Positions 1-8,488 of a stretch of 57,794 nucleotides of DNA are shown in pieces. The DNA lies in assembly GCA_025355725.1 (NCBI GenBank), contig JANXZC010000034.1:1-57794 (forward strand). The letters run 5' to 3'. How positions within the stretch are numbered: position 1 is the stretch's first letter; each line of letters begins with the position of its first letter. A program made the position numbers and the translations under genes. This stretch comes from Syntrophus sp. (in: bacteria) (GTDB taxonomy: Bacteria; Desulfobacterota; Syntrophia; Syntrophales; UBA8958). The notes below the pieces were generated by a model. It ran no database searches and was not told where the DNA came from. It worked only from the letters and a program-made list of their open reading frames with translations.

Positions 1-168
1 TTTGCACTTATTAGGCAAATTTTCAAACACAGCACCAGTGAACTCGCCCTACGTTCTCTGCACTGCTGCATGACTTTTTACGAGGGCATCATACTTGGTT
101 ATATCAAGGAAACTTGTCTTTTTTTTGTTACGGAGAGGGAAAAAGGTCTTGCGATTAAAAAACATTAA
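1..168 (+). CDS. C-terminal end of an unrecognised protein, cut by the window edge
   Basis: The first frame is open from base 1 to a TAA at 166-168, giving 55 residues that end in TEREKGLAIKKH. No start lies inside the window, so only a C-terminus could be seen. It has two adjacent cysteines and a hydrophobic stretch (GIILGYIKETCLFFV) but no motif I recognise. It could be a real gene entering from the left or a chance open frame; length alone does not decide. Confidence 0.3.
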   Translation, partial: FALIRQIFKHSTSELALRSLHCCMTFYEGIILGYIKETCLFFVTEREKGLAIKKH

Positions 169-297
169 GAGATACCCCCAGTTATTACAGCCACCATAGA
201 AATACCTGGCAAAATACCGATGTTGAAAACATATTGCCCAAAACAGGTCCTTACAGATAACCGCCCATAAGGCCTATTACCTCCCTATGTATTACAT

Positions 298-492
298 TCA
301 TTCTTTCTTATTCTCGTTCTTTTTGGCCTCCGTAAGCTCCCCCGGCTTCTCTTCCGGTTCAGCCATAGATCTTTTGAAATCCTTAATCGCTTTCCCCACG
401 GAGCTTCCCAGATCGGGAAGCTTGCCGGGACCGAAGACGATCAAGGCAATGACCAATACGATAACCAATTCCTGCATGCCTATTCCAAACAT
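298..492 (-). CDS. tatA: TatA/E-type twin-arginine translocase subunit
   Basis: A 64-residue protein of the TatA/TatE family, which oligomerises in the inner membrane to pass folded proteins bound by TatBC. It shows the family layout: a short periplasmic N-terminus (MFGIGMQELVIVL), one transmembrane helix, the conserved FGPGKLPDLG hinge, an amphipathic helix (SVGKAIKDFKRSM) and an acidic/lysine tail. An upstream in-frame start would add 21 unrelated residues. The ATG at 492 is preferred because AAGGGGG precedes it by a few bases. It starts 22 bp after the response regulator stop, so the two are probably cotranscribed. No TatB or TatC lies in the window. A second TatA lies at 55253-55453. Confidence 0.9.
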   Translation of the reverse strand: MFGIGMQELVIVLVIALIVFGPGKLPDLGSSVGKAIKDFKRSMAEPEEKPGELTEAKKNENKKE

Positions 493-514
493 ATATTCCC
501 CCTTGTTGTGACGA

Positions 515-874
515 TCAATGTTCCAGGGCTTCCACGATGGCCTTATCCAGCACATTCATATCAATAGGCTTCTTGATGTATTTTAAAACACCCTTCTTGA
601 TGGCTTCATCAATCGTATTTTCATCGTGAAAAGCCGTAATCATAATAACTTTCGCCTGATGATCCTGTTTCCTAAGTTCGTCGTAAACAAAAAACCCGCT
701 TACGTCGGGAAGGCGGATGTCAAGGATCACCAGTTCTGCTCGTGAGGCGGTATATTTGCTGATGCCCGCCCATCCATTGTCCGCGACTTCAACGTCATAA
801 CCTTCTTCAGTCAAATACATGTCAAGCGATTCACGGATGGAATCGTCATCGTCAATGATCAGAATCCTCGACAT
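515..874 (-). CDS. Single-domain response regulator (CheY-like receiver)
   Basis: A 119-residue stand-alone receiver domain. It has the acidic pocket near the N-terminus (ILIIDDDDSIRE), the phosphoacceptor Asp in LVILDIRLPDVSG, the Thr switch region in VIMITAFHD and the conserved Lys in YIKKPID. There is no output domain, so it probably acts by protein contact or in a phosphorelay. The start is the ATG at 874, with GAGG five bases upstream; a GTG two codons earlier would overlap that site. No histidine kinase is adjacent. A truncated relative with nearly the same N-terminus lies at 56289-56462. Confidence 0.92.
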   Translation of the reverse strand: MSRILIIDDDDSIRESLDMYLTEEGYDVEVADNGWAGISKYTASRAELVILDIRLPDVSGFFVYDELRKQDHQAKVIMITAFHDENTIDEAIKKGVLKYIKKPIDMNVLDKAIVEALEH

Positions 875-906
875 TGTCACCTCGTTTCATTTCTTTAACA
901 GATAAC

Positions 907-921
907 CCTGGTATTACCAGG
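907..921. promoter_or_regulatory. Perfect palindrome upstream of the response regulator
   Basis: CCTGGTA-T-TACCAGG is a 15-bp perfect inverted repeat, about 33 bp upstream of the response regulator start. Its position and symmetry fit an operator or a small 5-prime hairpin. No T-run follows on either strand, so it is not an intrinsic terminator. The cognate factor is unknown. Confidence 0.4.
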
Positions 922-971
922 ATCATGCAAAGGTTAATGGAGATAGACTATTTGGTTTTCCGCTAATTAAA

Positions 972-1298
972 CTAAAAAAAGGAGGGTGGAGCGCGAGTAT
1001 GAGACGGGCTTAGGTAAATGAGACTTACTTGCCACTTGATTTCTTCGAGGCAGGCTTGAGAGAAAGACAGTTGTTGTGAAAAATTATTTGCGTCTCTCCG
1101 GGCAGGATGAATAAACACCACCTTGACGCTGTGATCATCGGTATCAGCCTGACCGTTCCCACTTTGAATCATGGGAACACTGATATTTAAAGGCTGCCAG
1201 AATCCCGAAATGTCATCTATCCCCGTCAACAGGCATAAAATCATGATGCCAAGGCAGATTATCGGTTTTTGGGAAGAGATTTTTTTATGTATGGCCAT
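972..1298 (-). CDS. Hypothetical small exported or membrane-anchored protein
   Basis: A 108-residue reading frame with a basic start, a hydrophobic segment at residues 13-26 (IICLGIMILCLLTG) that could be a signal peptide or anchor, and a polar remainder ending in PPSFF. A GGAGAG sequence sits about 11 bases before the ATG. I do not recognise a family. Leader, ribosome site and lack of a better gene on either strand argue for a real gene; unusual composition and lack of conserved motifs argue against it. Confidence 0.4.
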   Translation of the reverse strand: MAIHKKISSQKPIICLGIMILCLLTGIDDISGFWQPLNISVPMIQSGNGQADTDDHSVKVVFIHPARRDANNFSQQLSFSQACLEEIKWQVSLIYLSPSHTRAPPSFF

Positions 1299-1423
1299 AA
1301 GGCGTCTTGCTCTCCGTCAAAGCCCTTAACTCTCAGGGCAGACTATAAGGCGGACAACTTCCGAAGTCAATTAAAATGATGGGATACCTATCAATCAACT
1401 CGCGTGAATTGGTTGGACCAGAA

Positions 1424-3283
1424 TCACATCACCTGTTTTTCTCCAAATTCGCAGGACAGGACAAAAAAGTCCTCTTCCAGAGCAGTCTTGACGGCATAGG
1501 GAAGTTTCTTGAACAGGCGGATCATGGCGGCGTTACGGTGCGAGGTATAGGCCACCATGCCGGAATAACCATTCCCCATGGCCCCTTGGGCGAGTTTGGT
1601 CAAAATGACATGGGCAATCCCCTTGCCCTGCCAGTCTTTGGAGACGGAAAAAGCGACTTCCACCCGGTTCTGTGCCGGTTCGAGATTATATTCACCAACG
1701 GCGATCACCCTTTCCAGTCCCCCTTCCCCCGTGGCGGCAACAACAGTCATATTCTTGATGTAGTCCACCTGATACATGTCCGCCAGTTGTTCCTGATAGA
1801 AGGTCGAGCGCAACTGGAAGAATCTTGTTGCCACATCCTTGTCGTCCATGGTGTAGAAGTGTTCCTGGATGGGGCGGATATCGGTCGGTTTGACGGGACG
1901 GAAGGTAACCCGGACGCCGCCATATTCCCGGATTTCTTCCAGCCGGACGGGATAGACGCCGAAGAGGGATTCGTTCAGGGTGCGCTCCGGACTGATCAAA
2001 CCCAGTTCCCCGGCCTGCCGGAAAAGCTCTTCCCGAAAGGCGGGATGGGCGATGCTGATCAGGGCCATGGCCCGTTCTTGGAGACTTTTACCGAAGAGAT
2101 TGACCATGCCGTATTCCGTGATGACGTACTGAATATAGCTTTTCGATATGAACACCGCCCCGCAGTCCAGTTCGGGAACAATGTTGCTCTTCTTGCCGTC
2201 GGTTGTAGCGGCAGACAGGACGATTATTGATTTTCCCTCCGGGTTAGCCTGGGCGCCGATGACAAAATCGGCCATCCCGGTAACCCCGGAGAAATAATTC
2301 TCGGGCAGGGCATCAGCGGCAATCTGTCCGGTCAGATCTATGGCCGTGGCGGCATTTACAGAGGTCATCCGCTCCTGCCCAGCAATAATGATAGGGTTAT
2401 TTACATAGTCGGCAGGGTGAAATTCAATGGCGGGATGGTTATGGAGGAATCGGTACAATTCCTCCCCGCCGATGGCCGACTCCGCCACCAATTTTCCTTC
2501 GTGACTGCTCTTATAGCGATTCGTAACCACCCCTTCCTTCATGAGGTGCATGAATCCGTCCGTCATAAACTGGGTATGGACTCCCAGGTCACGCTTGTCC
2601 TTTAAGGCTCTGAGGATGGGGCCGTTATATTCACTCAGCCCCACATGAATCGTAGCGCCGTCCTCAATCAGGCAGGCCACCAGTTCGGCAATCTTCCGGG
2701 CCTCTTCCGTTTCCGGATGTTCCTGAACCGTCGGCAGCGGGGCGTCCCATTCCACAAACACATTTATGTCCCGGACATGGAGAAAGGTGTTCCCATTGAT
2801 GCGGGGCATCTGCGGGTTGACCTGGGCGATCACGAGATCCGCCGCCTGGGCTGCGGCTCTCGTGATATCGACGGATACCCCCAGGCTCATCCATCCGTAT
2901 TCATCGGGCGGGCTGACTTGAATTAGGGCGCAGTTGATCGGCAACTTCCGGGAACGAAAAAGTCGGGGGATGGAGGAAAAACCCATGGGGGTGAGAAAGC
3001 GGCGGATGCCTCTGAGCTGTTCCGTCCGTCCCGACCCCTGATAGATACTCCGGAAGGAAAAGATATGCTCCAGCTCCTGCCGATGCTTCGCCAAGTCGAT
3101 GGTTGCTTCCAATGCCAGGAGGCGGATAATCTCCAGATCGGAGAAGCGATCGCGGTTCTTAATGAGTGCTTCCACAAGATGGCGGGGCGAGCCGCAGGTG
3201 GAGCTAATGAAGACCCGCTGGCCGGAGTGGATCATGGCAATGGCTTCCTCTGCGGTCCTCAATTTTTGCCGGTATTCTTCCAT
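1424..3283 (-). CDS. Acetyl-CoA hydrolase/transferase fused to a GNAT acetyltransferase
   Basis: A 619-residue two-part protein. Residues 1 to about 435 match the acetyl-CoA hydrolase / 4-hydroxybutyrate CoA-transferase family, which exchanges CoA between short-chain acids through a glutamyl-CoA intermediate. Typical segments are VFISSTCGSPRHLVEAL, the VSPPDEYGWMSLGVSVD stretch, ADYVNNPIII and YVITEYGMVNLFGKS. Residues about 457-610 are a GNAT domain with the acetyl-CoA pyrophosphate loop WQGKGIA. Family knowledge suggests the GNAT part may acylate protein lysines, as in Pat-type fusions, but the substrate is not visible. It is divergent from the MFS gene at 3403, and a second CoA-transferase follows that gene. 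The start ATG at 3283 is followed directly by the family N-terminus. Confidence 0.9.
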   Translation of the reverse strand: MEEYRQKLRTAEEAIAMIHSGQRVFISSTCGSPRHLVEALIKNRDRFSDLEIIRLLALEATIDLAKHRQELEHIFSFRSIYQGSGRTEQLRGIRRFLTPMGFSSIPRLFRSRKLPINCALIQVSPPDEYGWMSLGVSVDITRAAAQAADLVIAQVNPQMPRINGNTFLHVRDINVFVEWDAPLPTVQEHPETEEARKIAELVACLIEDGATIHVGLSEYNGPILRALKDKRDLGVHTQFMTDGFMHLMKEGVVTNRYKSSHEGKLVAESAIGGEELYRFLHNHPAIEFHPADYVNNPIIIAGQERMTSVNAATAIDLTGQIAADALPENYFSGVTGMADFVIGAQANPEGKSIIVLSAATTDGKKSNIVPELDCGAVFISKSYIQYVITEYGMVNLFGKSLQERAMALISIAHPAFREELFRQAGELGLISPERTLNESLFGVYPVRLEEIREYGGVRVTFRPVKPTDIRPIQEHFYTMDDKDVATRFFQLRSTFYQEQLADMYQVDYIKNMTVVAATGEGGLERVIAVGEYNLEPAQNRVEVAFSVSKDWQGKGIAHVILTKLAQGAMGNGYSGMVAYTSHRNAAMIRLFKKLPYAVKTALEEDFFVLSCEFGEKQVM

Positions 3284-3402
3284 TGTTTAAAGCCTCCCTA
3301 TAATCGCTAACGGCGATATTGCACATAAAACATAATAATTCACCAACTTTTCTCCTGTTTTCTTTCCTTGTGCAGAAATGACAATCCATTGTATATTATT
3401 AT

Positions 3403-4853
3403 ATGGTTGACTATGCCCTGACCGACAAAAAAAGCCAGTTCGCCCTCATCGCCCTGGCCGGCTCCCTTGCGGGCGTGGCCAATCTCGATTATTCCCTGGT
3501 AAATATCTCCATCATTCCCATTTCTAAATACTTTAACGTTTCCACATCCTTAAGCGACTGGGTGCTGATCATCCTCGGTCTCATTTCCGTGGCCACCCCC
3601 GTGGGATTCGGAAAACTGGGGGATCTCAGGGGTTATCGGAACGTTTTGAATATCGGCCTGGTTATTTACGCCACCGGAAACATCATGTGCGCCTTCGCCC
3701 CCAGTATCCAGGTGCTGATTGCCTTTCATACCCTGAAGTCAGTAGGCTACGCTATGATTCTGCCCATGTCCCTCGCCATTACGACGGTTTTTCTCCCGGG
3801 CCGCATGATCGGTCTGGCCCTGGGTGTTGTCGCCGCCATGGCGGCCCTCGGTTTCGCCATGGGACTTGCCGTCGGCGGTTACGTCGCCCTGGCCTTCGGC
3901 TGGCAATACAATTTCCTGGTTTCCGTCCCCATTCTGGCTGCGGCGCTGCTTGCCTCCTTTATCATCGTCCCCTCCAGGCAGGCGGAGGCCCCCGACGCCC
4001 GTTTTGATCTGCCCGGCGCCGTCTGGCTCTTCTTGGCCCTGCTTCCTCTGATCTTTGCGCTGAATTCCGGCGCCAAAGCGGGATGGAGTAATCCGATCAT
4101 CCTGACGGCCTTTGTTATCTCCGCCGTCGGTTTCGTTTTGTTTTTCCGCCAGGAACAGCGCATATCTTACCCCCTCGTGGACCTGAACCTTTTTAAAAAA
4201 AGGAGGTTTTCCTATTCTGTCGCAGCGGTGGCCATGGTTTACTTTCTCATGGGAGGGGTAATGTTCCTCTTTCCTTTTTATCTCCTCCTCGTTCGCCACC
4301 TCGACATGTCCCAGGCCGGACTGGTCACCATGATTTTCCCCATCACGGCGGCCGTTGTGGCCCCTTTCGCCGGAAGCCTGGCCGACCGTTTCGGCTCCCA
4401 CCTCCTCTGTACGGCAGGCATGTTGATCGCTGCCGCCGGTAATATCCTTGTCGCTCTTCTGAGTGCTGATTCCGGCCTTGCCCATGTCATTGCCGCCCTG
4501 TGCCTGATGGGGGTGGGCATCGGCCTGTTTTTTGCGCCCAACAATAAACTGATCATGGCCCTTACCCCGAAGGAGAAACAGGGTATGGCATCCGGCATCT
4601 ACCGGATGACGACAAACGCCGGATCAGTCCTAGGCATCGTTTTTTTGTCCTCGTCGGCCAGCAGGTCATCTACATTGATTGCAGTCGGTGGTACATTGCC
4701 CCGTCCGCTTACAAACTGCACCCGGAGATCCTCATGCATGGCTTTCAGGTGGTTTTTATAATCGGAGCGGCATTGATGCTGGTGAACGCCTTCTTCGCAT
4801 TTCAGGCCAAAGATGTTGCCAAAGACGCTGTCGAACCGGCCCCTGCCCTATGA
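3403..4853 (+). pseudogene. MFS transporter (DHA2-like) with one frameshift near the C-terminus
   Basis: A major facilitator permease with about 14 hydrophobic segments, for example IALAGSLAGVANLDYSLVNI and the loop motif KLGDLRGYR. The continuous frame runs to 4761 but turns unlike a membrane protein after GSVLGIVF. In the next frame the expected ending is intact: residues VGQQVIYIDCSRWYIAP, then a transmembrane helix (VVFIIGAALMLVNAFFAF), then a TGA at 4851-4853. The switch falls at a run of seven T (4640-4646); one extra T would restore a full protein of about 483 residues. This may be a sequencing error or a recent mutation. No Shine-Dalgarno precedes the ATG, and a TATATT hexamer sits five bases upstream. 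Its position between two CoA-transferases suggests carboxylate transport, which is inference. Confidence 0.85.
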
Positions 4854-4890
4854 GAACAAAAGTTTTATCATTTATGGAGGTACTTAATAG

Positions 4891-6888
4891 ATGGAAAATG
4901 CTACACACCCAATGCTGGCGCTTCAGGCAGCCATCAAACAGCGGACGGGCAAGATCGTCTCCTCCAGTGAGGCGGTCCGGATTATCCTAAATGGCGACAC
5001 TATCGCCTTCAGCGGCTTTCTCGGCGCCGTCTTTGCCGAAGAGATCGCCCGGAAAATCGAGGAATCTTATCTTAAATGTGGAAATCCGAGGGATTTGACC
5101 CTCGTCTATGCTGCGGGAATCGGCGACGGCAAAGAAAAGGGCGTCAACATCCTGGCCCACGAAGGGCTGCTGAAGAAGGTCGTCTGCGGTCATGTCGGTC
5201 TGGCCCCGAAGCTTCAGAAGCTCATCCGGGAGAACAAGATTCTGGCCTATAACCTTCCCCAAGGGGTGATCAACCACCTCACCCGGGACATCGCTGCCCA
5301 CAAGCCAGGAACGCTTTCTTTCGTCGGGTTGGGAACCTTCATAGATCCCCGTCTGGACGGGGGGAAACTCAATGACCTGACAAAAGCGGAGGGGGAAGAT
5401 CATGTCCAGCTTATGAGCGTAGAGGGGAAGGAATGCCTGTTCTACAAGGCCTTCCCTATTAACGTGGCCGTGATCAGGGGTACCACTGCCGATCCTGACG
5501 GCAACATCACCATGGAAAAGGAGGCTCTGACTCTGGAGACCCTATCTTTGGCCATGGCCGCCAAGAATTCCGGGGGTTTTGTCATCGCCCAGGTGGAACG
5601 CATCGCCGACCGGGGAACCCTCAACGCCCGGCAGGTAAAGATACCAGGGATATTCGTGGACTGCATTGTCGTCGCCAGACCAGAATATCATTGGCAGACC
5701 AACATCGAGGTCTATAATCCCGCCTACAGCAGCGAAATCCGCATCCCCATGCGGTCCATTGCCCCTATGGAGATGAGCGAGCGGAAAATCATCGCCCGGC
5801 GCGCCGCCTTCGAACTCCGTCCCAACAGCGTTGTGAACCTCGGCATCGGCATGCCCGAGGGGGTTGCTCAGGTAGCCAACGAAGAGAAGCTCATCGAGTA
5901 TCTGACCCTGACCGCCGAGCCGGGCGTGATCGGTGGGATGCCCAACAGCGGCCCCAATTTCGGCACGGCGGTAAATATCGACGCCCTCATCGACCAGCCA
6001 TATCAGTTCGATTTCTACGATGGCGGCGGTCTGGATATGGCATTTCTCGGCATGGCCCAGGCGGACCGCGAAGGAAACATCAACGTCAGCCGCTACGGCC
6101 CCCGCTTCGTCGGTCCCGGCGGCTTCATCGACATCAGCCAGAACTCGAAAAAGGTAATTTTTACCGGGACATTTACGGCCGGGGGGCTTAATGTCGGCGT
6201 CGAGGACGGAAAGCTGCGCATCCTCAGCGAGGGAAAGGAACGGAAATTTATCCAAGCGGTAGAACAGAAAACCTACAGCGGGGCTTACGGGGCGAAGAGC
6301 GGCCGACCGGTCCTGTATGTGACGGAACGATGCGTCTTTCGCCTCACCACGGAAGGGATGGAACTCACCGAGATCGCTCCGGGGGTTGACCTGGAGAAAG
6401 ACATCCTCGCCCTGATGGACTTCACGCCGGTGATGAAGGAGGAACCCCGTCTTATGGACGCTCGCATCTTCCGTCCCGAACCGATGAATCTGAAGGACGA
6501 TCTTCTGTCGGTGCCCTTGGAGGAACGCTTTACCTATAATCCCGAAGAGAACATCTTCTTTGTCAATTTCGAGAACTTCTTTGTCCGTTCCCGGGGGGAC
6601 ATCGAAAAGATCAGAGACACGGCGGAAAAGATCCTCGTCCCCATCGGCAAAAAGGTCTTTACTATCGTCAATTACGATAATTTCAACATCCTGCCGGAGT
6701 TAGTGGACGAATACGCCGATATGGTAAAGTATATCATGGGCTACTACGAGAAGACGACCCGCTACACGACGAGCACGTTCCTTAGGATGAAGCTGGGCGA
6801 CGAGCTCCAGGAACGGGGGGTGGCGCCCCACATCTGTGAAAACAGGGATGAAGCCCGGCGGAAATTACTCTTTGAGATGGATGGATAA
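4891..6888 (+). CDS. Propionate-type acyl-CoA:acetate CoA-transferase with C-terminal extension
   Basis: A 665-residue protein. Residues 1 to about 520 form the fused alpha/beta family I CoA-transferase (propionate CoA-transferase / YdiF type), which swaps CoA between an acyl-CoA and acetate or another acid. Seen directly are AFSGFLGAVFAEEI, VYAAGIGDGKEKGVN, VVNLGIGMPEGVAQVA and the catalytic-glutamate segment TAEPGVIGGMP, with Glu343 the expected nucleophile. Residues about 545-665 are an extra domain that the standard enzyme lacks. It begins FTYNPEENIFFVNFENF and ends with a helical stretch (PHICENRDEARRKLLFEM); its role is unknown. GGAGG lies about ten bases before the ATG, and the gene follows the MFS stop by 37 bp, so they are probably cotranscribed. 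Confidence 0.93.
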   Translation: MENATHPMLALQAAIKQRTGKIVSSSEAVRIILNGDTIAFSGFLGAVFAEEIARKIEESYLKCGNPRDLTLVYAAGIGDGKEKGVNILAHEGLLKKVVCGHVGLAPKLQKLIRENKILAYNLPQGVINHLTRDIAAHKPGTLSFVGLGTFIDPRLDGGKLNDLTKAEGEDHVQLMSVEGKECLFYKAFPINVAVIRGTTADPDGNITMEKEALTLETLSLAMAAKNSGGFVIAQVERIADRGTLNARQVKIPGIFVDCIVVARPEYHWQTNIEVYNPAYSSEIRIPMRSIAPMEMSERKIIARRAAFELRPNSVVNLGIGMPEGVAQVANEEKLIEYLTLTAEPGVIGGMPNSGPNFGTAVNIDALIDQPYQFDFYDGGGLDMAFLGMAQADREGNINVSRYGPRFVGPGGFIDISQNSKKVIFTGTFTAGGLNVGVEDGKLRILSEGKERKFIQAVEQKTYSGAYGAKSGRPVLYVTERCVFRLTTEGMELTEIAPGVDLEKDILALMDFTPVMKEEPRLMDARIFRPEPMNLKDDLLSVPLEERFTYNPEENIFFVNFENFFVRSRGDIEKIRDTAEKILVPIGKKVFTIVNYDNFNILPELVDEYADMVKYIMGYYEKTTRYTTSTFLRMKLGDELQERGVAPHICENRDEARRKLLFEMDG

Positions 6889-7073
6889 GGATGACTGATG
6901 AGGCGGGAGAACACTGTTTCCCCGCTCCATAAAAAAAAATGAATTTTCCCCTTGAAGGTTGGATAATTAACTGGTATTAAATTCCGGAAAGAAAGTTGCG
7001 GCAGGCCGGACGGTGATCGAAAGGGATAATTCAAGGAAGTTTGAAATTTCATACCAATAAGGAGGATACGTTT

Positions 7074-8201
7074 ATGAAAAGTAGTGGGTTACGGCTTTTA
7101 TTAGTGGTTTTTCTGTGTTTGCTCTTTGCAGGTTGTGCGACAAAAAAGGCGGCTTTTTCGCCCGACACTCTCGATGGGCAAGTGAAAGCAGGTAAATTAA
7201 TACAGAAAACAGAGAATTTTGTTGTCCTCTTTGATAAGTCTTCCTCCATGGACGACCCCTATGGCAAATCAACGGAGCTGGCTTTGGCAAGAGAAGTGAC
7301 CCAGAGAATGATCCAGACGATTCCGGATATCAAGCTGACCGCGGGACTCCGGGATTTCTATAACGATAAGACAACGCTTCTCTACGGGATGGCCCCCTTT
7401 GACAAAACAGCTTTTGTCAAAGGCATGGAAACCCTGCAATGGGGCAGCGGTCCGACCCCGATGGAGAAGGCTATTGACGGGGCCGCAATCGACCTCCAAG
7501 GAAAAACGGGAAATTCGGCTGTAATTATTGTCAGCGATTTCGAGAATATACCGGGCGTTGACGACCTTCAGCCCGCAAAGGTAATTCCCTCCGTAGCCAG
7601 ATTAAAGGCGCAGTATGGCGACAGGGTCTGCATCTACACCATCCAGGTAGGCAAGTACCCGAGGGCGAAAGAAATGACCGACGCGATCAGGCAGGAGGCC
7701 AAGTGCGGCGCCGATGTTAACGCCGATGATTTAGCTACTCAGGCGGCCATGGATGCATTTGTGGCAAAGATATTCCTCACAACCCCGCAGCCGGCAGCCG
7801 CCGCGCCGGTCGTAGAGCAGGTACAAGAAGCAAAAGCGGAAGCAGCGGCCCCGGCAGTGGCTCTGGAACTGGCAAATATCCACTTTGATTTTGACAAATC
7901 CGCAATCAGAACCCCGGATAGAGAAATCCTGAAAGGTCATGCCGACTGGCTTATGAAGAATAAGGATTATTCGCTGACCGTTGAGGGTTATTGCGACGAA
8001 AGAGGCACTTCGGAATACAACTTGGCCCTGGGAGAAAGACGGGCCATGGAAGCCAAGAAGTATCTCGTCGGGCTTGGTATTGACGAAAAAACAATCAAAA
8101 CCATCACTTATGGTTCAGAACGGCCCCTTGATCCGGGACACAACGAGGCAGCCTGGGCCAAGAACCGGCGGGCACAGTTTGTCCCGGCCCAGAACAAATG
8201 A
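7074..8201 (+). CDS. Lipoprotein with von Willebrand A and OmpA/Pal domains
   Basis: A 375-residue outer-envelope lipoprotein. It opens with a signal peptide ending in a lipobox (LLFAGC, acylated Cys near residue 21). Next comes a von Willebrand A domain with the metal-ion motif DKSSSM and a second segment VIIVSDFENI. An Ala/Gln-rich linker leads to a C-terminal OmpA/Pal peptidoglycan-binding domain (IHFDFDKSAIR, EGYCDERGTSEYN, LGERRAMEAKKYL). The last part closely resembles Pal, so it likely ties the outer membrane to peptidoglycan while the VWA domain binds a partner. The ATG at 7074 is chosen over one at 7041 because AAGGAGGA sits just upstream and the signal peptide begins there. A strong terminator follows. 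Confidence 0.93.
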   Translation: MKSSGLRLLLVVFLCLLFAGCATKKAAFSPDTLDGQVKAGKLIQKTENFVVLFDKSSSMDDPYGKSTELALAREVTQRMIQTIPDIKLTAGLRDFYNDKTTLLYGMAPFDKTAFVKGMETLQWGSGPTPMEKAIDGAAIDLQGKTGNSAVIIVSDFENIPGVDDLQPAKVIPSVARLKAQYGDRVCIYTIQVGKYPRAKEMTDAIRQEAKCGADVNADDLATQAAMDAFVAKIFLTTPQPAAAAPVVEQVQEAKAEAAAPAVALELANIHFDFDKSAIRTPDREILKGHADWLMKNKDYSLTVEGYCDERGTSEYNLALGERRAMEAKKYLVGLGIDEKTIKTITYGSERPLDPGHNEAAWAKNRRAQFVPAQNK

Positions 8202-8230
8202 TTTTGCATCTGTAATTCATTGATCATGGC

Positions 8231-8253
8231 GGCGGAGCTTTTAAAGCTCCGCC
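8231..8253 (+). terminator. Stem-loop after the VWA-OmpA gene
   Basis: GGCGGAGCTT and AAGCTCCGCC form a perfect 10-bp stem with a three-base loop, 30 bp after the stop codon. No U-run follows, so alone it is more likely a transcript-end stabiliser than a terminator. Confidence 0.5.
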
Positions 8254-8290
8254 AATAGATCAGTGACAGACGAAGACGTCGTTATTTATC

Positions 8291-8339
8291 GGCCGCCTCT
8301 CTGAGTAGAATTACTACCCGGAGAGGCGGCCTTGTTTTT
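8291..8339 (+). terminator. Intrinsic terminator
   Basis: GGCCGCCTCTC pairs perfectly with GAGAGGCGGCC across a 19-base loop, followed by TTGTTTTT. This fits a rho-independent terminator for the VWA-OmpA transcript. Confidence 0.8.
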
Positions 8340-8361
8340 ACTGACAAGCTTCTAATCTAAG

Positions 8362-8482
8362 TCCGATTCTAAATCAAAGATGATATCAAGGCGGCGAGAA
8401 AGAGGCGACGAAGGCGTATTGTTCATACGTCGAGGAGCCGATGACGAAGCCAACGAAGATAGCGCTTTGATTTATAATCGGA
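8362..8482. repeat. 121-bp inverted-repeat (MITE-like) element
   Basis: The 18-bp ends TCCGATTCTAAATCAAAG (8362-8379) and CTTTGATTTATAATCGGA (8465-8482) are inverted copies with one mismatch. Between them lies GC-rich sequence with an inner CGTAT/ATACG hairpin around 8415-8429. It has no coding potential and ends seven bases before the PqiC-like gene stop. The structure fits a non-autonomous mobile or REP-like element; no clear target duplication is visible. Confidence 0.65.
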
Positions 8483-8488
8483 ATAAGT

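Noticed and set aside
1376..2230. 284-codon open frame on the plus strand
   Set aside because: It is antisense to the CoA-transferase/GNAT gene, has no family signature, and its composition follows from the codon bias of the opposite strand.
6920..6950. Possible terminator after the propionate-type CoA-transferase
   Set aside because: GCGGG and CCCGC can pair, but the run that follows is A rather than T on the coding strand.
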